Source: Deinococcus indicus (lineage in GTDB: Bacteria; Deinococcota; Deinococci; Deinococcales; Deinococcaceae). Taken from it: 64,000 bases of DNA. Location: positions 372,001-436,000 of the forward strand of contig NZ_NHMK01000009.1 of assembly GCF_002198095.1 (NCBI RefSeq), in the 5' to 3' direction. This document shows positions 31,025 to 39,387 of this stretch, one piece after another. A program made the translations under genes and the position numbers. Numbering within the stretch: position 1 is the stretch's first letter; each line of letters begins with the position of its first letter. Below the pieces are notes generated by a model. The model had not been told where the DNA came from. It worked only from the letters and a program-made list of their open reading frames with translations, and did not search any database.

Positions 31025-31061
31025 AAGGGGGCGACGCGCCTGTGCCGTCGCCCCCCTTCGT
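31025..31061 (+). terminator. Bidirectional terminator
   Basis: GGGGGCGACG and CGTCGCCCCC form a 10-bp stem with AAG upstream and CTTC downstream, between convergent genes. Confidence 0.8.
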
Positions 31062-31068
31062 CACGCGG

Positions 31069-31875
31069 TTACTCCAGCGCCTTGCCGCAGTGCGGGCAGC
31101 AGGCCACCGTCTCCTGCTGGCGCAGCCGCGCGAGTTCCTCGGCGAACCCGCTGGCGATCATGCCCGCCGGGAGGGCCACCATGCCCACCCCGAACAGCAT
31201 GATCAGCCCGGCCGCCGCCTTGCCCAGCGGCGTGGCGGGGTACACGTCCCCGTACCCGGTGGTGGTCAGGGTCACGACCGCCCACCACAGCGCCTGCGGG
31301 ATGCTCTCGAAGCCCTTCGTACCCGCACTGGATTCGACCTGATACAGCAGGCTGGCGGCGATGAACACCAGCACCAGCACGATCAGCACGGTGGAGATCA
31401 GTTCCCCGGTCCGCTGGCAGATGACCCGCCCGATGAGTTGCAGCGAGTCCGAGTAGCGGCCCAGTTTGAGCAGGCTCAGGAGTTTGAGCAGGCGCAGGCC
31501 GCGCAGGCTGGCCATGGCGGTCGTGGCGGGCACCATGAGCGAGACGAGCACCAGCAGGTCGATCAGCGGGAGTGGCGACGTGGCGTAGCGCAGGTACGAC
31601 CGGGCGCTGCCGTCGAATCCGGGCCGCAGTGGCGTGACGTACAGCCGCCCCAGGTACTCCAGGCCGAACACGAACGCGCACACGTAGTCGAAGATGCGGA
31701 TGGCCCGGCCGTACTCGCGCTGCACCTCGGGCACCGTGCCCGCGATGGTCACGGCGATGGTGAGCAGGATCAGCGTGACGAGCAGCGCGTTGAACGTCCG
31801 CTCGGCGGGCCCCGCGCCGTCGCTGGGGTCCAGGAACGAGTGGAGTTTCTCCCGGAAGGTCGTGGGCGCGGTCAT
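31069..31875 (-). CDS. Voltage-gated-type potassium channel
   Basis: 268 aa from ATG 31875. Six membrane helices: S1 about 29-47, S2 about 61-77, S3 about 103-116, an S4-like positively charged segment RGLRLLKLLSLLKLGR (125-140), S5 about 160-178 and S6 about 221-240. The pore loop has the K+ selectivity filter TTGYGD at 205-210. A short cytoplasmic tail ends CCPHCGKALE, which could bind zinc or act as a redox patch. The ATG overlaps the stop of the ATP-grasp gene upstream, so it is the last gene of the five-gene operon. Confidence 0.93.
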   Translation of the reverse strand: MTAPTTFREKLHSFLDPSDGAGPAERTFNALLVTLILLTIAVTIAGTVPEVQREYGRAIRIFDYVCAFVFGLEYLGRLYVTPLRPGFDGSARSYLRYATSPLPLIDLLVLVSLMVPATTAMASLRGLRLLKLLSLLKLGRYSDSLQLIGRVICQRTGELISTVLIVLVLVFIAASLLYQVESSAGTKGFESIPQALWWAVVTLTTTGYGDVYPATPLGKAAAGLIMLFGVGMVALPAGMIASGFAEELARLRQQETVACCPHCGKALE

Positions 31876-33035
31876 GCGGGCAGCACCACGTGCGGGGCGA
31901 AGGTGGCGCGGTTGTCCGTCACGCGCGAGCGGCCCTCGCGGATGCCCAGGCCGCACACCTCGTCCCCGGCCACCCACACGCCCAGCACCGGGTAACGCGG
32001 GCCGTCCGGGGCCTGCGCGGTGGGCAGCTCGGTGTACGCCTGTTCCACCACGGGCAGGTCGGCGTACGCGCCGGGCGTGCTGGCCTCGCCGGGCAGCTGC
32101 ACGTTCTGTCCCTCGCGGGAGTACAGCGGCTTGCGCACCACGTCCGCCCCCAGCGCGCCGGGCGTGAGGGTCGCGGGCAGCAGGTTCGGGTGGCCGGGGT
32201 TCAGTTCGTGCAGCAGCGCCAGCAGGCCCTTGCTGCCGGTCACGGCCTTCCACAGCGGCTCGATGAAGCGCGTGCCGGTGCTCGCCAGGAACGCCGAGTC
32301 GCGGGATTCCCACGCGAACTCGAACGGCCACAGCCACATCAACTGCCGCAGCGGCAGACTCCAGGTGTCCAGCAGGTACGCCTCGGTGGGACTGGTGCCC
32401 AGGTCCTCGGTGAAGATGAACGACGTGCGCAGGCCCGCCGCCCCGGCCAGTTCGCGCAGGTACGTGACGGTCGCGGCGTCCTCGTCCACGCGGGCGGAGC
32501 TGAAGGCCACCTCAGTCAGGCCCCGCGCGGCCTTCAGGTGCGCCCACTGCTCGGTCAGACCCTCGTGGATGGTGTTCCACTGCGTCGCCCCGGCGGGCAG
32601 CTCGCCCCGCGCGATCTGATCTTCGAGCCACTGCCACTGACTGACCGCCGCCTCCAGCAGACTGGTGGGCGTCTGCGCGTTCACCTCCAGCAGCTTCACG
32701 CCCCCGCGCCCATCGAAGGCGAGGTCCAGGCGCATGTACACCGTGGGATCGTCGCGCTCCCAGGAGTCCCGCACGGCGCTGTGCAGGAACGCGGGGATGC
32801 CCAGTTCGGCCAGCCGCCCGCGTTCGATGGCGTGTCCGGTCGCCTCCAGCACCAGGGTCGTCAGCTCCTGGCTGGCCGCGCGCAGGTGCTCGATCTGCGC
32901 TGGCGTGAAGGCGTAGTACCCGTCCTCGCTCCAGTACGGCACCGGATGCTCCGGCGTGGGCGCGTACCACGTGAACCCCACCTCGCGCAGCCGCGCCTCC
33001 CAGTCCGGGCGGGGGGTGACGGTGCGCCGGATCAT
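31872..33035 (-). CDS. Glutathionylspermidine synthase-like ATP-grasp ligase (YgiC/YjfC type)
   Basis: 387 aa from ATG 33035. GSP_synth-type features: PDWEARLREVGFTWY at the start, YMRLDLAFDGRGGVKLLEVNAQTPTSLLEAAVSQWQW, and the ATP-grasp end ADVVRKPLYSREGQNVQLPG. It has only the synthetase-like domain, without the CHAP amidase domain of E. coli Gsp, like YgiC and YjfC. Such enzymes probably ligate an amine or amino acid to a peptide or carboxylate; the substrate is unknown. It overlaps both neighbours by ATGA. The family is known to lie next to DUF350/DUF1190 and ion-channel genes. Confidence 0.9.
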   Translation of the reverse strand: MIRRTVTPRPDWEARLREVGFTWYAPTPEHPVPYWSEDGYYAFTPAQIEHLRAASQELTTLVLEATGHAIERGRLAELGIPAFLHSAVRDSWERDDPTVYMRLDLAFDGRGGVKLLEVNAQTPTSLLEAAVSQWQWLEDQIARGELPAGATQWNTIHEGLTEQWAHLKAARGLTEVAFSSARVDEDAATVTYLRELAGAAGLRTSFIFTEDLGTSPTEAYLLDTWSLPLRQLMWLWPFEFAWESRDSAFLASTGTRFIEPLWKAVTGSKGLLALLHELNPGHPNLLPATLTPGALGADVVRKPLYSREGQNVQLPGEASTPGAYADLPVVEQAYTELPTAQAPDGPRYPVLGVWVAGDEVCGLGIREGRSRVTDNRATFAPHVVLPA

Positions 33036-33196
33036 CCGCCGGACCCGCTGCCGGTGCTGGCCGCGCGGCTGGTCGTCCGGGAGGCCACGCCCGCCGCGTC
33101 CGGCCGGTTCACCTGCTGCGCGGGCCGGTCCGTGCAGGACGTGGTCAGCGTGGGGAGGAAGGCGGTCATCAGGGGCCACTTGAATTCTCTGGACAT
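33032..33196 (-). CDS. 54-aa probable lipoprotein, unannotated-size gene
   Basis: ATG 33196 with GGAG 4 bases upstream opens 54 codons. The protein starts MSREFKWPLMTAFLPTLTTS then Cys21, a weak but plausible lipobox (TTSC), followed by a hydrophilic Thr/Ser/Gly/Arg-rich tail. The stop TGA overlaps the ATG of the ATP-grasp gene (ATGA), and the gene is in frame with the operon spacing. No homologue is known to me. The overlap with its neighbour and the Shine-Dalgarno argue that it is real. Confidence 0.55.
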   Translation of the reverse strand: MSREFKWPLMTAFLPTLTTSCTDRPAQQVNRPDAAGVASRTTSRAASTGSGSGG

Positions 33197-33269
33197 GGGG
33201 ACTCCGGCGCGCGCCGTGGGCGGCGAGCGGCAAGGTGCAGGTGGGACGAGGTCGGCGAGCGACGCGGGC

Positions 33270-33638
33270 TCAGCCGCCGAAGCTGCCCGAGCGGCTGCTG
33301 GACATGAAGCCGCCCCGGCTGACGGGCGCCTTGAAGTTGCCGTACGAGCCGCGCTTGCTGTCGTAGGTCAGGCCCGTGCCGGACACCTTGCCCAGGCGGT
33401 CATAGCCGACGTAGCGGGTGGTGCCGCTCAGGACCCGCACGTACGGGCCGTAGTACCCGCCGCCGCTGCGGGACACGCAGGGGTTGCTCAGGCCCCGCTC
33501 GATCAGGACGCGGTTGGCGATCAGGCACTGCTCGTAACTGCCGTACGTGGTGCGGGAGTACCGGTCCAGGTCGTTCCCGCAGGAGGCCAGCAGGGCGGGC
33601 AGCGCCGCCAGCAGTGGCAGGGTGAAGGACTTGCTCAT
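33270..33638 (-). CDS. Small lipoprotein, DUF1190/YgiB-like
   Basis: 122 aa. Lipoprotein signal LLAALPALLASCGND with Cys20. The mature part has YGSYEQCLIANRVLIERGLSNPCVS, a Gly/Tyr-rich segment (SGGGYYGPYVRV) and ends RGGFMSSSRSGSFGG; the GGF and FGG tail plus a Cys pair recall DUF1190 (YgiB), which in E. coli precedes ygiC. Its ATG overlaps the stop of the MocR gene upstream (ATGA). Assignment to DUF1190 is by resemblance and context. Confidence 0.65.
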   Translation of the reverse strand: MSKSFTLPLLAALPALLASCGNDLDRYSRTTYGSYEQCLIANRVLIERGLSNPCVSRSGGGYYGPYVRVLSGTTRYVGYDRLGKVSGTGLTYDSKRGSYGNFKAPVSRGGFMSSSRSGSFGG

Positions 33639-35164
33639 GCGTCAGAGTACGGCGCGAGTCCCGCGCGGGTTGCACACCTTCGCACGGCGCCCGCGATCAC
33701 CCGTCCGCCCGCCGCCGCCTGCGCCGCGCTGAGGCCCCCGTGCCCCAGCAGCAGCGCGTTCGGGGCCTCGCCCAGCGTGTAGGTGTCCAGCGTGGTGACC
33801 TGCACGCCCTGCGCGGCCAGCGCCGCCGCCACGTCCCGCGCCGGGATCGCCGGGTGGAGGTGCAGGCAGACGTGCAGGCCCGCCTCGATGCCGCCCAGGT
33901 GCGCCAGTCCGTCCAGGCCGTTCAGAGATTCGGTCAGCGCCGCGCGGACCTGCGCGTGCCAGCGGCGCGAGCGGCGGATGTGCCGGTCCACGTGCCCGCC
34001 GGTCAGCAGGTGCGTCAGGGCCGCCTGAACCTGCACGGGCGGCCCGAAGTCCAGCAGCGTCCGCGCCCGCACCAGCCGCGAGAGCAGCAGCGGGGCGGCC
34101 ACCACGAACCCCGTCCGCACCGAGGGAGTCAGGACCTTACTCAGCGTGCCCAGGTACAGCACCCGGCCCCCCGCCCCCGTCTGCGCCGCCAGCGCGGCGA
34201 GTGGTGGCAGCGGGGGCGCGCCATAGCGGAACTCGCCGTCGTAGTCGTCCTCGACGATCAGCGCGTCGTGCCGCGCCGCCCACTCCAGCAACGCCAGCCG
34301 CCGGGGCAGGCACATGCGGCCCCCCAGCGGGAACTGGTGGCTGGGGGTCACGTACACCAGCCGCGCGGTGGGCGTGTCCACGTTCACGATCAGGCCGTCG
34401 GCGTCCACCGGCACGGGAACGACCTCGTGCCCGGCGTCCAGCAGCACCTGCCGCGCCGCGCGGTACCCCGGATTCTCCATCAGCACCCGCGACCCCGGCG
34501 GCAGCAGCGCCCGCACGATCAGGTTCAGGGCGTGCAGCGTCCCGCCCGTCACGAGCACGTCCTCGGCCTGCGCGCCCAGCCCGCGCTGCCGCCCCGCGAA
34601 CGCCGCCAGGGCTGCGCGCAGCCGCTGCTCGCCCGCCGGGTCGGCGTAGTCGCCGCTGACGTCCTCGCGCGCCGCGTCCGCCCAGGCCTGCCGCCACGCG
34701 CGGCGGTCCAGGGTGGCGGTCCCGGTCACGCCCACCCGGAAGTCCAGCCCCGGCCGCGCGCCCGGCCCGTCCACCGGCAGTGGCGGCATGACCGGCAGCC
34801 ACGCCGGAACGCCCGACGCGCCCACCGGGACCTCCGGGGCGGGCGCGGGTGTCTCGTCGCGCACGCGGGTGCCGCGCCCCACCAAGGATTGCGCGGTGCC
34901 GTCCGCGAGGAGTTCTGCGTACGCCGTCTCCACGACGCCGCGCGTGACCCCCAGCGTCCGGGCCAGCGTGCGGGTGCCGGGCAGCGGCGTGCCGCCCGGC
35001 AGCAGGCCCGACAGGACCGCCTCACGAATCTGCCGGGCCAGTTGCGCGTGCAGCGCCTCGGTGTGGTCGCGGCGCAGGTCCAGTGGGAAGGGCAGCTCGT
35101 CCGTCCGGGCCGGCAGTGGCCCCCGCAGGTCAGCGGAAAGTGGAGCTATCGAGGGGGCCACCAT
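33635..35164 (-). CDS. MocR-family regulator (GntR winged helix fused to aminotransferase-like domain)
   Basis: 509 aa from ATG 35164. An N-terminal GntR winged helix (about 27-90: HAQLARQIREAVLSGLLPGGTPLPGTRTLARTLGVTRGVVETAYAEL) is joined by a linker to a fold-type-I aminotransferase-like domain (about 125-509) with the PLP lysine in LYLGTLSKVLTPSVRTGFV and the pyridine Asp in LIVEDDYDGEFRYG. Such proteins sense PLP or amino compounds and act mostly as activators of nearby genes. The promoter is shared with the divergent GNAT gene. It is also the first gene of the lipoprotein/ATP-grasp/K+ channel operon, so it could regulate its own operon and the GNAT gene. Confidence 0.92.
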   Translation of the reverse strand: MVAPSIAPLSADLRGPLPARTDELPFPLDLRRDHTEALHAQLARQIREAVLSGLLPGGTPLPGTRTLARTLGVTRGVVETAYAELLADGTAQSLVGRGTRVRDETPAPAPEVPVGASGVPAWLPVMPPLPVDGPGARPGLDFRVGVTGTATLDRRAWRQAWADAAREDVSGDYADPAGEQRLRAALAAFAGRQRGLGAQAEDVLVTGGTLHALNLIVRALLPPGSRVLMENPGYRAARQVLLDAGHEVVPVPVDADGLIVNVDTPTARLVYVTPSHQFPLGGRMCLPRRLALLEWAARHDALIVEDDYDGEFRYGAPPLPPLAALAAQTGAGGRVLYLGTLSKVLTPSVRTGFVVAAPLLLSRLVRARTLLDFGPPVQVQAALTHLLTGGHVDRHIRRSRRWHAQVRAALTESLNGLDGLAHLGGIEAGLHVCLHLHPAIPARDVAAALAAQGVQVTTLDTYTLGEAPNALLLGHGGLSAAQAAAGGRVIAGAVRRCATRAGLAPYSDA

Positions 35165-35170
35165 GCCCCG

Positions 35171-35177
35171 TAGTGTA
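35171..35177. promoter_or_regulatory. Overlapping divergent leaderless -10 boxes (MocR and GNAT)
   Basis: TAGTGT (35171-35176, plus) is 7 bases before ATG 35184; TACACT (35177-35172, minus) is 7 bases before ATG 35164. The two boxes share five bases, so only one polymerase can open this DNA at a time. Confidence 0.7.
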
Positions 35178-35183
35178 ACGCCC

Positions 35184-35651
35184 ATGACCGAGCCCCGCGA
35201 CATCCACCCCATCCCGCCCGCGCAGGCGCACTTGGCCCTCCCGGCCCTGCGTGCGCTGCGGCCCGACTCGCCGCACACGGCCACGCCGGACGCCCTGCGC
35301 GCCTTCCTGAACACCACCGGACCCGAGGGCTACGCCTTGGTCGGCGCCTTCGAGCCGGGCCGCGAGGAGGCCGCCGCCGTCGCCGGGTACCGCGTCATGC
35401 ACCTGCTCTGGGCCGGACGCACCCTGTACGTGGACGACCTGAGCACTCTCCAAGGTGCCCGTGGACGCGGCCATGCCCGCGCGCTCCTGCACTGGCTGGA
35501 AGGCCGCGCCCGCGACCTGCACTGCGCGGAACTCCACCTTGACTCCGGGGTGGGGGAGACGCGCCACGCGGCGCACCGCCTGTACCACCGCGCCGGGATG
35601 AACGTCACCGCGCACCACTTCAGCCTCCCGCTGGGTCGGGGGAAGGCATGA
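35184..35651 (+). CDS. GNAT-family acetyltransferase
   Basis: 155 aa. The acetyl-CoA loop region LYVDDLSTLQGARGRGHARALLHWLE (motif A, QxxGxG/A variant with RGRGHA) and the C-terminal HRLYHRAGMNVTAHHF strand are typical. The substrate is unknown. It starts 20 bases from the MocR gene in the opposite direction, and MocR proteins often control the divergent neighbour. No Shine-Dalgarno; TAGTGT lies 7 bases upstream. It is followed closely by a family A repeat. Confidence 0.9.
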   Translation: MTEPRDIHPIPPAQAHLALPALRALRPDSPHTATPDALRAFLNTTGPEGYALVGAFEPGREEAAAVAGYRVMHLLWAGRTLYVDDLSTLQGARGRGHARALLHWLEGRARDLHCAELHLDSGVGETRHAAHRLYHRAGMNVTAHHFSLPLGRGKA

Positions 35652-35655
35652 CGCG

Positions 35656-35784
35656 GCGTCCGTCTGTTTCGTTCACAACCCGGAACACCACCGGGTTGCT
35701 CACTTCACGCCCGTACGCCGCTGTACTCCCACTCGCATCCGCTCGGATTGAGCTGGTTTTGCAAACCATTCAATCGGAGTTGAT
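35656..35784 (-). repeat. Family A repeat, degenerate copy 3
   Basis: Recognisable by CCACCGGGTTGC, CGCATCCGCTCGGATTGAG, CAAACCATTCAATCGGAGT; more diverged than the other copies. Its end supplies the GGAG at 35776-35779, 5 bases before ATG 35785 of the DJ-1 gene. Confidence 0.75.
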
Positions 35785-36405
35785 ATGACCCGCACCGTCG
35801 GTATCCTGATCTTCGACGGCATCGAGGTTCTCGACCTGGGCGGCCCCTTCGAGGTCCTGAGTGTCGCCACGCGACTGGCCGGGCGCGACGGCGAGGCGGC
35901 GCCCTTCCAGCCGGTCCTGATCGGCGCGTCGGGTGCCCCGGCGGTCGGGCGCGGGGGCTTCCGGGTGCTGCCGCACGCCACGCTGGACGATCACCCGCCG
36001 CTGGACGTGCTGATCGTGCCCGGTGGCGTGATGGACGCGCCACTGGCCGACCCGCGTGTGCGTGAGTGGGTGCGGGCGCAATCAGCGCGGGTGGAGGTCC
36101 TGGCCTCCATCTGCACCGGCGCGTTCCTGCTCGCCTCGGAGGGCCTGCTGGACGGGCGGCGCGCCACCACCCACTGGGAGGATCAGGTGGACCTGCAGGC
36201 GCAGTTCCCGGCGTTGACGGTCGTGCCGGACGTCGCCTGGGTGGACTCGGGCGCGGTGGTCACGTCGGGCGGCATCAGCGCGGGCATCGACATGACCCTG
36301 CACCTCGTGGAGCGGCTGCACTCGCGCGCGCTGGCCGAACGCACGGCCCGGCAGATGGAATTCCGCTGGTCTGGTCAGGGGCTGCGGGACGGGGTGAACC
36401 CGTGA
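35785..36405 (+). CDS. DJ-1/PfpI-family protein (isonitrile hydratase-like)
   Basis: 206 aa. TRTVGILIFDGIEVLDLGGPFEVLSVA is the N-terminal strand-helix, and the nucleophile elbow has Cys110 in EVLASICTGAFLLASEGLL; later RATTHWE. ThiJ/PfpI members of this type (InhA-like) include isonitrile hydratases and chaperone-like proteins; the exact activity is not known. The Shine-Dalgarno is contributed by the preceding family A repeat. GTGA overlap couples it to the next gene. Confidence 0.9.
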   Translation: MTRTVGILIFDGIEVLDLGGPFEVLSVATRLAGRDGEAAPFQPVLIGASGAPAVGRGGFRVLPHATLDDHPPLDVLIVPGGVMDAPLADPRVREWVRAQSARVEVLASICTGAFLLASEGLLDGRRATTHWEDQVDLQAQFPALTVVPDVAWVDSGAVVTSGGISAGIDMTLHLVERLHSRALAERTARQMEFRWSGQGLRDGVNP

Positions 36406-37025
36406 CCGGCTTCTACGACCCCGCGCAGCGCGACCCCAGCGTCAGTCGCCGCCCGCAGAACCGCCGCGACGACGCCTGGATCGAGGACCTGCTCTTGCGC
36501 GTGCCGCTGGGCCGCGTGGCGACCGTGTACCGCTCCGGCGACGGCCGGGTGTGGCCCTTCGTGACGCCGCTGGCCTTCGCGTACCGGCCCGAAGCGCGGG
36601 ACCTCGTGTACCACACGAACGTCGTGGGCCGCCTGCGCGCGAACACCGAACAGGCCGAGGCAGAGGGTCACCCCGCGACCTTCGAGGTCACCGAGACCGG
36701 CGCGCTGCTGCCCAGCAACTCCCCGCTGGAGCTGAGCGTGCAGTACCGCAGTGTCATCGTGTTCGGCACCGCCCGCCTCCTGCACGGCGAGGACGCCCGC
36801 GCGGCCCTGACCACCCTCAGCGAACGGGTCTTTCCGGGGCTGCGCGTGGGCACGCACACCCGCCCCATCACGGACGCCGATCTGGCCCGCACGGCCGTCT
36901 ACGCCCTGAGCATCGAACGCTGGAGCGGCAAGGAGAACTGGGCGGACGGCGCCGCGCAGGAGGACGGCTGGCCCGCGCTGCCCGCTCACCTCGCCACTCC
37001 GTTGCTGCCTGGGAGCCGCGCGTGA
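36402..37025 (+). CDS. Pyridoxamine 5'-phosphate oxidase-like (PPOX) flavoprotein
   Basis: 207 aa from GTG 36402, overlapping the previous stop. A split beta-barrel FMN-binding fold: RVPLGRVATVYRSGDGRVWPFVTPLAFAYRPEARDLVYHTN is the usual start, then VQYRSVIVFGTARLLHGEDARAALTTLSERVFPG, as in COG3467-type proteins (NimA-like). These bind flavin or reduce nitro compounds; the real substrate is not known. It overlaps the following transporter gene by GTGA. Confidence 0.88.
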   Translation: MTGFYDPAQRDPSVSRRPQNRRDDAWIEDLLLRVPLGRVATVYRSGDGRVWPFVTPLAFAYRPEARDLVYHTNVVGRLRANTEQAEAEGHPATFEVTETGALLPSNSPLELSVQYRSVIVFGTARLLHGEDARAALTTLSERVFPGLRVGTHTRPITDADLARTAVYALSIERWSGKENWADGAAQEDGWPALPAHLATPLLPGSRA

Positions 37026-37912
37026 CCCGCCGCGACGCGCTGGACATGTTCCTGCTCTCGGCGTTCTGGGGCGTGTCGTTCCTGCTGATCCGCCTGAGCG
37101 GCGAGGTGTTTCCGCCCGTGTGGGTGGCGCTGCTGCGGTCCGTGTTCGGCGCGGCGGTGCTGCTGGTCGCGCTGCGGCTGGGTCGTCACAGCCTGCCGCC
37201 CGCGCGGCTGTGGAAACCGCTGCTGCTGGTCGCGCTGTTCAACAACGTGATCCCCTGGTCGTTCTTCGCGTGGGGCGAGCAGACCGTCAGCTCCAACATC
37301 GCGGCGATCATCAACGCCACCACGCCGCTGTTCGCGCTGCTGATCGGCCTGACCCTGCGCGACACCCGCCTGAGTGGCCTGACGCTGGGTGGCGTGCTGC
37401 TGGGCATGGGCGGCGTGGCCCTCACGGTGTCCGGCGGGCTGGGCGGCGGGCACGCCACGCTGCACGGCGTGGTCATCCTGCTGCTCGCCAGCCTGGGGTA
37501 CGCGGTCGCCACCACCATCGCCAAACGCACCCTGGGCGGCCTGAACCCGGTGGGTCTGGCGACCACGCAGCTGGGCCTCAGCAGCGTCATCCTGCTGCCC
37601 GTCGCGCTGATCGGCCCGGCACCCGCGCCGCTGACCGTCACGGCCCTGGGCGCCGTGGCCTTCCTGGGCGTGGTCGGCAGCGGACTGGCGTACCTGCTGT
37701 ACTACGGCCTGCTGGCGCGCGTCAGTCCCACCCAGGTCACGGCCGTCACGTACGCCCTGCCCGTCTGGGGCCTGGGCTGGGGCGCGCTGGCCGGAGAGCC
37801 GGTAGGGGCACTGTCCGTGCTGGGCGTGCTCGTGGTCCTCGCCGGGCTGGGGTTGATCAACCTGCCGCCCCGCGCAAAGCCGGTGCAGGGGGCCGTGAAG
37901 CCGGGGGCCTGA
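37022..37912 (+). CDS. EamA/DMT-family transporter
   Basis: 296 aa from GTG 37022. About ten membrane helices in two EamA repeats (LDMFLLSAFWGVSFLLIRLSGEVFPPVWVALLRSVFGA; ILLLASLGYAVATTIAKRTLGG). AIINATTPLFALLIGL and VTAVTYALPVWGLGWGAL are typical. The three coupled genes suggest that the transporter exports a product or substrate of the PPOX or DJ-1 enzymes; that is inference. A second paralogue is at 23.4 kb. Confidence 0.9.
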   Translation: MTRRDALDMFLLSAFWGVSFLLIRLSGEVFPPVWVALLRSVFGAAVLLVALRLGRHSLPPARLWKPLLLVALFNNVIPWSFFAWGEQTVSSNIAAIINATTPLFALLIGLTLRDTRLSGLTLGGVLLGMGGVALTVSGGLGGGHATLHGVVILLLASLGYAVATTIAKRTLGGLNPVGLATTQLGLSSVILLPVALIGPAPAPLTVTALGAVAFLGVVGSGLAYLLYYGLLARVSPTQVTAVTYALPVWGLGWGALAGEPVGALSVLGVLVVLAGLGLINLPPRAKPVQGAVKPGA

Positions 37913-38030
37913 ACCGCCTCCGGGCATGACCGGCCGTCCTGGCGTATGAAAGGCTTACTCGTACATTTTCCTGTCATGTGCCATGATCGTGTGGGCTGGA
38001 CACCCACAGACCACCCGGCCCCGCAGGGCC

Positions 38031-38036
38031 TACACT
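38031..38036 (+). promoter_or_regulatory. -10 box of the lysJ-like gene
   Basis: TACACT; the transcript would begin near 38043 and carry GGAGG before ATG 38089. Confidence 0.55.
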
Positions 38037-38088
38037 GTCGCATCAACCGCGCCCCGGCCGGGCGCGCACACCACGGAGGACACAGAGC

Positions 38089-39372
38089 ATGACTGGAGCA
38101 CCCACCCACCCGCAGAGCAAGTGGCTTGAAGCCGAACTGAAGTACGACAGCCGCGTCGTCGGCAAGCACGAGGTCGTCATGACCCGCGGCCTGGGCGCGA
38201 CCGTCTGGGACGAATCGGGCCGCTCGTACATCGACTGCGTGGCCGGGTACGGCGTCGCGAACGTCGGCCACAGCCACCCGGACGTCGTGCGCGCCGTCAA
38301 GGAACAGGTGGACCGCCTGATGGTCATGCCGCAGAGCCTCCCCAACGACAAGCGCGCCGAGTTCCTGACCGAACTGGTCGGCGTGACACCCGCCGGACTG
38401 GACCGCGTGTTCCTGTGCAACAGCGGCACCGAGGCCATGGAGGCCGCCAAGAAATTCGCCATCACCGGCACGGGCCGTAAGCGCTTCGTCAGCATGAAAC
38501 GCGGCTTCTCGGGCCGCAGCCTGGGCGCGCTGGCCTTCACCTGGGAACCCAAGTACCGCGAACCCTTCGGGGACGCCGTGGACAACCGCAACGTGGACTT
38601 CGTGACGTACGGGAACATCGAGGAACTCCGCGCCGCCGTCACCGAGGAGACGGCCGCCGTGATCCTCGAGGCCGTGCAGGGCGAGGGCGGCGTGCGTCCC
38701 GCCAGCCTGGAATTCATGCAGGAAGCCCGCCGCATCACCCAGGAGAAGGGCGCGCTGCTGATTCTCGACGAGATCCAGACCGGCTTCTGCCGCACCGGGA
38801 AGTTCTTCGCCGCCGAGCATTACGGCATCGTGCCCGACGGAATGACGCTCGCCAAGGCCATGGGCGGCGGCATTCCCATCGGCGCGTTCGTCATGACCCA
38901 GGACGTCGCCGACCGCATGCCGGCCGGCGGGCACGGCGGCACCTTCGGCGGGAACCCCATCGCCATGGCGGCGGGCGTGGCGACCATCCGCGCCATGAAA
39001 CGCGAGGGCATGGCCGAACAGGCCCGCGAGAAGGGCGAGTACTTCATGGAACGCCTGCGCGCCATCCAGAGCCCCAAGATCCGCGAGGTGCGCGGCCTGG
39101 GCCTGATGATCGGCGTGGAACTGAAAGAAAAGAGCGCCCCGTACATCCACGCGCTGGAACACGACGAGGGCGTCCTGGCCCTCCAGGCGACCCCGCTGGT
39201 CGTGCGGTTCCTGCCGCCCATCACCATCAGCCGCGAGCAGATCGACGCGGTCGTGGCCGCCTTCGAGCGCGTGCTCAGCGGCGTGAACCCCCGCGCCGAA
39301 CGGCAAGCCCAGCTGGCCGCGCAGGCCGCTGCCGGCGAGACCGCGCAGGGCGAGGCCGTCCAGACCGAGTAG
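38089..39372 (+). CDS. lysJ: Acetylornithine/[LysW]-aminoadipate-type aminotransferase
   Basis: 427 aa. Class-III aminotransferase with [35 protein letters not shown] (PLP Asp), and the PLP lysine in [31 protein letters not shown] follows. In Deinococcus-Thermus the ArgD/LysJ homologue acts in lysine synthesis through LysW-bound aminoadipate and perhaps also in arginine synthesis, so lysJ is the likelier name. The C-terminus has an extra Gln/Ala-rich tail ([23 protein letters not shown]) absent from many homologues. ATG has GGAGG upstream. Confidence 0.88.
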   Translation: MTGAPTHPQSKWLEAELKYDSRVVGKHEVVMTRGLGATVWDESGRSYIDCVAGYGVANVGHSHPDVVRAVKEQVDRLMVMPQSLPNDKRAEFLTELVGVTPAGLDRVFLCNSGTEAMEAAKKFAITGTGRKRFVSMKRGFSGRSLGALAFTWEPKYREPFGDAVDNRNVDFVTYGNIEELRAAVTEETAAVILEAVQGEGGVRPASLEFMQEARRITQEKGALLILDEIQTGFCRTGKFFAAEHYGIVPDGMTLAKAMGGGIPIGAFVMTQDVADRMPAGGHGGTFGGNPIAMAAGVATIRAMKREGMAEQAREKGEYFMERLRAIQSPKIREVRGLGLMIGVELKEKSAPYIHALEHDEGVLALQATPLVVRFLPPITISREQIDAVVAAFERVLSGVNPRAERQAQLAAQAAAGETAQGEAVQTE

Positions 39373-39387
39373 GCAATGCGTCCCTGA

